Shown here one piece after another: positions 19,868 to 23,477 of a stretch of DNA of 23,477 bases. Source of the stretch: Candidatus Aenigmatarchaeota archaeon. Lineage in GTDB: Archaea; Aenigmatarchaeota; Aenigmatarchaeia; JACPZZ01. Under the pieces are notes generated by a model. That model made no database searches. It worked only from the letters and a program-made list of their open reading frames with translations, and had not been told where the DNA came from. Location of the stretch: the NCBI GenBank assembly GCA_016177205.1, contig JACOVS010000015.1, positions 1-23,477 on the forward strand, given 5' to 3'. The position numbers and the translations under genes were made by a program. Each line of letters begins with the position of its first letter. Position 1 is the stretch's first letter.

Positions 19868-20662
19868 ATGGAAACCAAAATAACAACCCTGGAAAGGCCG
19901 AAATTGAACAACCCAGTCATGGTGGAAGGACTCCCGGGAATAGGCAATGTCGGGCGCGTCGCGGCCGGTTATCTGATCGACCAAACAAAGGCTGTGAAAT
20001 TCGCAGAACTTCATTCAAGCCACTTTTTGCCGTTTGTCCTTGTGCACGACAACTCCGAGGTTGCGCTGCTGAAAAACGAATTTTATTATATCAAAGGAAA
20101 AAAGAAAGGCGTACGCGACATCATAATACTCATAGGCGACGCCCAATCGCTGGACCAGGTCGGGCATTATGAAATAGCCGAAAAGATACTGGACTTTGTG
20201 GAAGGTTTTGGCTGCAAGGAGATATACACGCTGGGCGGTTTGGGTACAGGCCAGCTGGAAACGCAGAAGCCGAAAGTTTTCGGCGCCGTTTCTTCGCAAA
20301 AACTGAAAAAAAAGCTTGACGGCTACGGCGTTGATTTCAGCGTTGCGTCCAAGGTCGGGACAATAGTGGGCGCGTCGGGTTTATTGGTAGGGCTCGGAAA
20401 ATTAAGGGGCATGGACGGAGTCTGCCTGATGGGCGAGACCGCGGGCTTTCCCATTGTCACGGATCCCAAGTCCGCAGAATCTGTATTGAAAGTTCTTATG
20501 AAAATTCTCGGGCTGAACATTGATCTGGAAGCCCTGGACGAACGGGTCAAGGAGATGGAGACTTTCATAAACAAGATTGAGAGCCTTCAGAGGAAGGCCG
20601 TGGAAGAAATGAGCAAGGGCATCCAGAAAGAGGGAAAGGACGACCTGAGGTATATAGGCTGA
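19868..20662 (+). CDS. PAC2 family protein (proteasome assembly chaperone-like)
   Basis: The 264-residue protein starts METKITTLERPKLNNPVMVEGLPGIGNVGRVAAGYLIDQ, with the PGIGNVG motif of archaeal PAC2 proteins. Then come FLPFVLVHDN, DIIILIGDAQSLDQVGHYEIAEKILDF, IYTLGGLGTGQLE, VGASGLLVGLGKLRGMDGVCLMGETAGFPIVTDPKSAE and a C-terminal helical tail of about 45 residues that looks like a coiled coil. The family is related to the PAC1/PAC2 proteasome assembly chaperones; the archaeal biochemical role is not settled. It often follows Nop10 in archaea. I start at ATG 19868 because the upstream frame to 19826 contains the TATA box and is not conserved in character. Confidence 0.92.
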   Translation: METKITTLERPKLNNPVMVEGLPGIGNVGRVAAGYLIDQTKAVKFAELHSSHFLPFVLVHDNSEVALLKNEFYYIKGKKKGVRDIIILIGDAQSLDQVGHYEIAEKILDFVEGFGCKEIYTLGGLGTGQLETQKPKVFGAVSSQKLKKKLDGYGVDFSVASKVGTIVGASGLLVGLGKLRGMDGVCLMGETAGFPIVTDPKSAESVLKVLMKILGLNIDLEALDERVKEMETFINKIESLQRKAVEEMSKGIQKEGKDDLRYIG

Positions 20663-20727
20663 CGAATTCCAATTTCTAACCTTACGGCTGTGTAACCTGC
20701 CTGTAAAGCTGCCGGTAAAGCTTAAAA

Positions 20728-20785
20728 GCATGGCTGTGCAGATTAAATGATTGCTGATAAGTGTTTTTGCCATGCAACTGCACAG
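20728..20785. repeat. Interleaved inverted repeats upstream of rpoK
   Basis: CTGTGCAG (20734-20741) matches CTGCACAG (20778-20785) inversely, and GCATGG (20728-20733) matches CCATGC (20770-20775) inversely. The arms occur in the order 1-2-1'-2' rather than nested. The second arms lie within 13-28 bp of the rpoK ATG. This is the only notable feature of the 135-bp gap between PAC2 and rpoK, apart from a weak TATA-like CTTAAAAG at 20721-20728. Confidence 0.6.
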
Positions 20786-20797
20786 ATAGGCGATTTT

Positions 20798-20974
20798 ATG
20801 GAGTACACAAGGTTCGAACGGGTTAGGATCATAGGCGCGAGAGCGCTGCAGATCTCGTTGGGCGCGCCTGTTCTGGTCAAGGATTTAGACGGCGAAATGG
20901 ATCCTGTAAAAATCGCGATAAAGGAAATGGAGCAGGACCTGATACCGATAACAGTGATAAGACCCAAGGCCTAA
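20798..20974 (+). CDS. rpoK: DNA-directed RNA polymerase subunit K (Rpo6)
   Basis: The 58-residue protein is MEYTRFERVRIIGARALQIS, then LGAPVLVKDLDGEMDPVKIA, ending in LIPITVIRPKA. This is the archaeal RpoK/Rpb6 core (yTrfE.arilGaRAlQialGAPvL...DPi.ia..E.e...iPitv.R). It binds the polymerase clamp base and aids assembly. The open frame extends upstream to 20747, but the added CFCHATAQ part is not family-like and covers the inverted repeat arms, so I start at ATG 20798. RpoK next to enolase is a usual archaeal pairing, though RpoN and the ribosomal genes that often flank them are not seen here. Confidence 0.96.
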   Translation: MEYTRFERVRIIGARALQISLGAPVLVKDLDGEMDPVKIAIKEMEQDLIPITVIRPKA

Positions 20975-20983
20975 CTTTTATAC
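20975..20983 (+). promoter_or_regulatory. TATA box for enolase
   Basis: CTTTTATAC starts at the first base after the rpoK stop and is centred about 28 bp before the enolase ATG, predicting a leaderless mRNA. Confidence 0.55.
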
Positions 20984-21006
20984 ACCACAAATACGAAACA
21001 GAATCA

Positions 21007-22179
21007 ATGATAAAGGACCTGCGTTTTCTGAAAGTGCCCAACTCAAAGGGCGGCGAATCGGTTGCGATTCGCGTTATGACGGACAAATATTACATGGTTT
21101 CCATCCCGTCTGGGACGTCGAAAGGCGGCGCAGAGGCCGTTGATTTGCCGCTGGATGTTGTTGAAAATAGATTCTTTCGATTGAAAGACAAGATCATTGG
21201 CTTGGACGAAAACAATTTTGAACAGATTGACAACTTATTGGAGCAGGCGGACGGCACGAATAATTTCCGCAAAATAGGGGGAAACCTTGCACTAGGAATA
21301 TCGCTGGCCGTTTTCAGGGCCGCTGCAAAGGGCGACATTTGGAGGCTCATCAACCAGTTTTCAACCACATTTCCCTACCCGCTGGGAAACGTGATCGGCG
21401 GCGGCGCGCACGGCGGCAACACGGCCATACAGGAGTTTTTAATTGTCCCGGCCAGGGCAAAAACGATGGAGGAGGCTATTAATACAAACAAAGAGGTGAG
21501 AGAAACCGTTAAACAGCAGCTTGACGCGCGCGGATGGCTGACTGGGGAAAACGCCGAGAATGCCTTAACAACGAGCCTGGACGACATCAAGACGCTGGAG
21601 ATACTTTCCGCGACCGCGAAAAATTACGGCGCCGCTGTCGGCATTGACGTGGCTGCGTCGCAATTTTATTTTGACGGCAGGTATTCGTACAATTCTTTGG
21701 ACAAAAGTTTGAACCCGGTGCAGCAACTGGAGTTTGTGGAAAACCTTGTAAAAAATTTCAACCTGATATACGTGGAAGACCCGTTTTTCGAAAAGGATTT
21801 CGACCGCGCCGCGCAACTGACGTCAAAGGTGAAAAAATGCGTGATAGCGGGCGACGACCTGTACGCGACAAATAAAGCACTCATAGCGAAAGGGATCGAG
21901 AAGCAGGCGACGAACGGCGCGATAATAAAACCGAACCAGTGCGGGACTGTCACCTCTACGATTAACGCAGCGATGCTGGCAAAGAAAGCCGGTTTTTATC
22001 TGATCGCATCGCACCGGTCTGTGGAAACTACGGATAACTGGATCTCGGATTTTGCCGTCGGTTTAGGCGCGCATATGATAAAAACAGGGATCATCGGCAA
22101 AGAACGCGAGGCGAAGTTAAAAAGGCTGGTCGAGGTATGGAACGCCGTGGACAAACCGAGGATGGCAAAATTATTTTAA
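21007..22179 (+). CDS. eno: Enolase, divergent
   Basis: The 390-residue protein interconverts 2-phosphoglycerate and phosphoenolpyruvate. Most active-site parts are present: the mobile loop SIPSGTSKGGAEAVDLP (32-48), NVIGGGAHGGNTAIQEFLIVP (128-148, with H135 and E143), metal ligands D214 (GIDVAAS), E257 (YVEDPF) and D283 (AGDDL), K308 (IKPNQCGT), H336-R337-S338 (ASHRSVET) and K359 (MIKTG). Two hallmarks are altered. The N-terminal DSRGNPTVE stretch reads NSKGGESVA. The GDEG-aPP-type loop that carries a catalytic glutamate reads TGENAENALTTS (179-190), so the ligand Glu is uncertain. It is shorter than typical enolase (about 415-430). It follows rpoK. I am confident of the family and moderately confident that it is an active enolase. 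Confidence 0.9.
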   Translation: MIKDLRFLKVPNSKGGESVAIRVMTDKYYMVSIPSGTSKGGAEAVDLPLDVVENRFFRLKDKIIGLDENNFEQIDNLLEQADGTNNFRKIGGNLALGISLAVFRAAAKGDIWRLINQFSTTFPYPLGNVIGGGAHGGNTAIQEFLIVPARAKTMEEAINTNKEVRETVKQQLDARGWLTGENAENALTTSLDDIKTLEILSATAKNYGAAVGIDVAASQFYFDGRYSYNSLDKSLNPVQQLEFVENLVKNFNLIYVEDPFFEKDFDRAAQLTSKVKKCVIAGDDLYATNKALIAKGIEKQATNGAIIKPNQCGTVTSTINAAMLAKKAGFYLIASHRSVETTDNWISDFAVGLGAHMIKTGIIGKEREAKLKRLVEVWNAVDKPRMAKLF

Positions 22180-22193
22180 ATTATTCGCGCATC

Positions 22194-22391
22194 TCATTTG
22201 GTATACTCGGCAATGGCCAAAATTATAATCAGCACCACAGTAAGTGATGCGTAGATGAAAACGGACTTTTTTGCGAGCGCTAAACGCTTAGACGTGCTTA
22301 TTTTTTGGTGCCTTGCATCTATATGCAGGCTCAATGCGTCTTTAAGATCGAATCTTTTCCCGCAGTCGGCACATTCGAATTTCTTTTCCAT
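22194..22391 (-). CDS. C2H2 zinc finger with C-terminal transmembrane helix
   Basis: The 65-residue protein has one C2H2 finger: KKFECADCGKRFDLKDALSLHIDARHQK, with C7, C10, H23 and H28 in C-x2-C-x12-H-x4-H spacing, plus F5, F14 and L20. A hydrophobic segment at about 42-60 (KKSVFIYASLTVVLIIILAIAEYTK) follows, so it is probably tail-anchored with the finger facing the cytoplasm. Its 12-bp spacing behind the membrane protein gene suggests one operon. Small archaeal C2H2 proteins are usually DNA- or protein-binding; membrane attachment makes classical DNA binding less obvious. It ends 14 bp from the convergent enolase gene. Confidence 0.82.
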   Translation of the reverse strand: MEKKFECADCGKRFDLKDALSLHIDARHQKISTSKRLALAKKSVFIYASLTVVLIIILAIAEYTK

Positions 22392-22403
22392 TTCAATCCG
22401 GTT

Positions 22404-23303
22404 CTAAACTCCGCAGCTCCCGCCGCCCGTCGTTTTCGGCAGTAAATTCAGCTCCTGCAAAGGTTTGTAAACATTTGCAGCCCATCCGCTGTAACTGGAA
22501 TATTTTCCGCTGACAATCTCTTGCGCATTGCCCCAATAATCCACACCGTTTGATTTTAGCAGGACCGCTGTCGACAAATAATTCTGCGGGAACCACAGTG
22601 TGTTAGCCTGCAGGGCCAATTGGTACAACTCGCTCTTTGTCAGGTTTTGCGATGCGCCCAGTTCCAACAAGGTTAATAAAGCCGCGCCGTGGTTGCAGTC
22701 CGGGAATGCTGTTGGATTGTCGCAGCACGGCCTGTACGTTGTTTTTGCCACCTCTTCAAAAATCGCCTGCTGTTCTGCGGTAAGCTTAATGAGCCCAAGT
22801 TTATTGAAATAATTCATCGAGTCGTTTTTGGATAATGTCCAGCCGCCAGTAGATGCTAAATTACCAACGCTGTCGTATTTTGCCATTTCGTCCAGAACCG
22901 GGTTTTTGTTTGCTATGCCAAGCGCCCAAAAAACATTCAGCAGAAAATTTGCGTTTTCCGGCGTAATCGTCAGCGGTTCTGCGGACGATTGCGTCAGAAG
23001 TTTTGTCTGTTCATTTGTCAAACCGCCCCTTGATTCGTATATTTGTTTGAACTTTTCAAAATCTATCGCGCCGCTTTCAACCAGTTTCGGAACAACATCG
23101 CCCAAAATTATCTTTGTCTTGAAGCCGGTTTCCGGGAACAGTTCCGAATTAAGCGCTGAATAATCCACCGGATTTTGGACAGCGTTCATATCGGCCTTTA
23201 TGTTTTTAGAGATTGCCGGCGCAAAAAGCGCCAAAACCATTACCAGAGAAATTACGCCTAATGACGCGACAGGCCCTACAAACCCCTTAAATTTTAACCT
23301 CAA
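22404..23303 (-). CDS. Membrane-anchored protein of unknown function with CC...DCxH motif
   Basis: The 299-residue protein begins at a TTG (23303) that overlaps the stop of the upstream gene as TTGA and has GGAGG 7 nt before it; a longer frame to 23372 lies inside that gene and is rejected. The N-terminus MRLKFKGFVGPVASLGVISLVMVLALFAPA has a basic end and a hydrophobic stretch (about 11-30), a signal anchor, so the rest is probably outside the membrane. Residues 190-206 read YRPCCDNPTAFPDCNHG (C193, C194, C203, H205), and the protein ends GGGSCGV with C297: a likely metal or disulfide centre. Between them are helices such as AALLTLLELGASQNLTKSELYQLAL, then LWFPQNYLSTAVLLKSNG. I do not recognise a named domain. 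The partner genes are the Cys-rich protein upstream and the C2H2-TM protein downstream. Confidence 0.8.
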   Translation of the reverse strand: MRLKFKGFVGPVASLGVISLVMVLALFAPAISKNIKADMNAVQNPVDYSALNSELFPETGFKTKIILGDVVPKLVESGAIDFEKFKQIYESRGGLTNEQTKLLTQSSAEPLTITPENANFLLNVFWALGIANKNPVLDEMAKYDSVGNLASTGGWTLSKNDSMNYFNKLGLIKLTAEQQAIFEEVAKTTYRPCCDNPTAFPDCNHGAALLTLLELGASQNLTKSELYQLALQANTLWFPQNYLSTAVLLKSNGVDYWGNAQEIVSGKYSSYSGWAANVYKPLQELNLLPKTTGGGSCGV

Positions 23304-23477
23304 AGTCCTGCCTCCAAATCCATGTTTTGATGCGCATGTCCTTCGCCGCCGCAGCCGTCTTCCAAGTCCCACACTTCCGCGATCTGCCCAGAAGTGAAAT
23401 TGTATTCGGTTATCAGGTACTTCGCCAACCCTTCAAAGGCGTACCAGCGCCAGCATTTGCAGCAGCACGGCCCGCCC
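23300..23477 (-). CDS. Cys-rich protein, C-terminal part (5' part outside window)
   Basis: I read 58 codons in frame from the window edge to the TGA at 23300-23302. The end is GGPCCCKCWRWYAFEGLAKY, LITEYNFTSGQIAEVWDLED, GCGGEGHAHQNMDLEAGL. The CCCKCW cluster and the CGGEGHAH tail suggest metal or Fe-S binding, with an amphipathic WYAFEGLAKYLITEY helix between. I do not know the family. The stop overlaps the TTG start of the membrane protein gene by 4 nt, and the ribosome binding site of that gene lies inside this frame. The two are therefore translationally coupled. The N-terminal part is missing, so no length or start can be given. Confidence 0.72.
   Translation of the reverse strand, partial: GGPCCCKCWRWYAFEGLAKYLITEYNFTSGQIAEVWDLEDGCGGEGHAHQNMDLEAGL
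23311..23315 (-). promoter_or_regulatory. Ribosome binding site deciding a TTG start
   Basis: GGAGG on the minus strand lies 7 nt before TTG 23303. Together with the TTGA stop/start overlap it identifies the start of the membrane protein, and shows an operon-internal site in a genome with few clear Shine-Dalgarno motifs. Confidence 0.7.

Noticed and set aside
19787..20014. N-terminal extension of the antisense hypothetical protein
   Set aside because: The frame here is antisense to PAC2 and its promoter, and the TATA-like element at 19808-19817 lies within it, so translation probably starts at ATG 19786.
20728..20785. H-type pseudoknot upstream of rpoK
   Set aside because: The order of arms fits, but the connecting loops (0 nt and 2 nt) are too short to span the stems, so a classical pseudoknot is implausible. 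Only alternative hairpins or DNA half-sites are proposed.
20811..20818. GGTTCGAA, a tRNA T-loop-like sequence
   Set aside because: It encodes part of YTRFERV in RpoK, and no acceptor stem or anticodon arm can be found around it.
23304..23372. N-terminal extension of the membrane protein to 23372
   Set aside because: These 23 residues are Arg-rich and lie in the coding region of the upstream Cys-rich gene. The TTG at 23303 has a GGAGG site and a stop/start overlap.

Overview
The window is chromosomal archaeal DNA. The evidence is PCNA, a fused archaeo-eukaryotic primase, a GINS subunit, RpoK, L44e, S27e, aIF2-alpha, Nop10, a type V fructose-bisphosphatase and a type II GAPDH. Genes are tightly packed. 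The single-polypeptide primase (PriS core plus PriL-like C-terminal domain) resembles the arrangement known in DPANN archaea, so a DPANN lineage is my best inference; the species cannot be read from the sequence. Most transcription units start with a TATA-like box about 30-38 nt upstream of the start codon, which predicts leaderless or short-leader mRNAs. Shine-Dalgarno sequences appear mainly at genes inside operons.

Layout. 1-398 (-): a partial DUF655 gene. 399-549: a divergent promoter region holding two hairpins. 550-3648 (+): a replication block (OB-fold protein, PCNA, fused primase, GINS). 3688-7356 (+): a carbon-to-nucleotide operon (6-phosphogluconate dehydrogenase, a Gfo/Idh-type oxidoreductase, ribose-5-phosphate isomerase A, PRPP synthetase), followed by a geranylgeranyl-reductase-like flavoprotein. 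8461-12521 (-): a gluconeogenic/glycolytic cluster in the order pgk, gap, fbp, tpi. 12664-14720 (+) and 14717-15655 (-): pyrimidine biosynthesis (pyrD, pyrC, and convergent pyrB). Next come a UPF0173 metallo-beta-lactamase-fold hydrolase (+) and a GT-B-like glycosyltransferase (-). 17632-20662: the conserved archaeal translation cluster L44e, S27e, aIF2-alpha, Nop10, PAC2, interrupted between Nop10 and PAC2 by an antisense gene of unknown function. 20798-22179: rpoK and enolase. 22194-23477 (-): an unrecognised operon of a Cys-rich protein, a membrane-anchored protein with a CC...DCxH motif, and a C2H2 finger fused to a transmembrane helix.

How the genes work together. The 3.7-7.4 kb operon can carry glucose-6-phosphate through the oxidative pentose phosphate route to ribose-5-phosphate and PRPP, if the Gfo/Idh protein is the missing glucose-6-phosphate dehydrogenase. 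That protein carries HYLRK after an EK motif, reminiscent of the Zwf signature. PRPP and the nearby pyrD/C/B products meet in UMP synthesis. The pgk-gap-fbp-tpi cluster plus enolase supplies the hexose phosphates.

Main points of interest: the candidate non-canonical G6PDH; the Cys-rich operon at the right edge; a hairpin repeat family found at two distant loci; a primase with almost no cysteines; a zinc-ribbon insertion in PRPP synthetase; an enolase with altered signatures; and convergent genes whose stop codons abut or overlap. No tRNA, rRNA, CRISPR array, insertion sequence or phage gene was seen. The longest stretches without a gene are about 110-150 bp, and each is described below.
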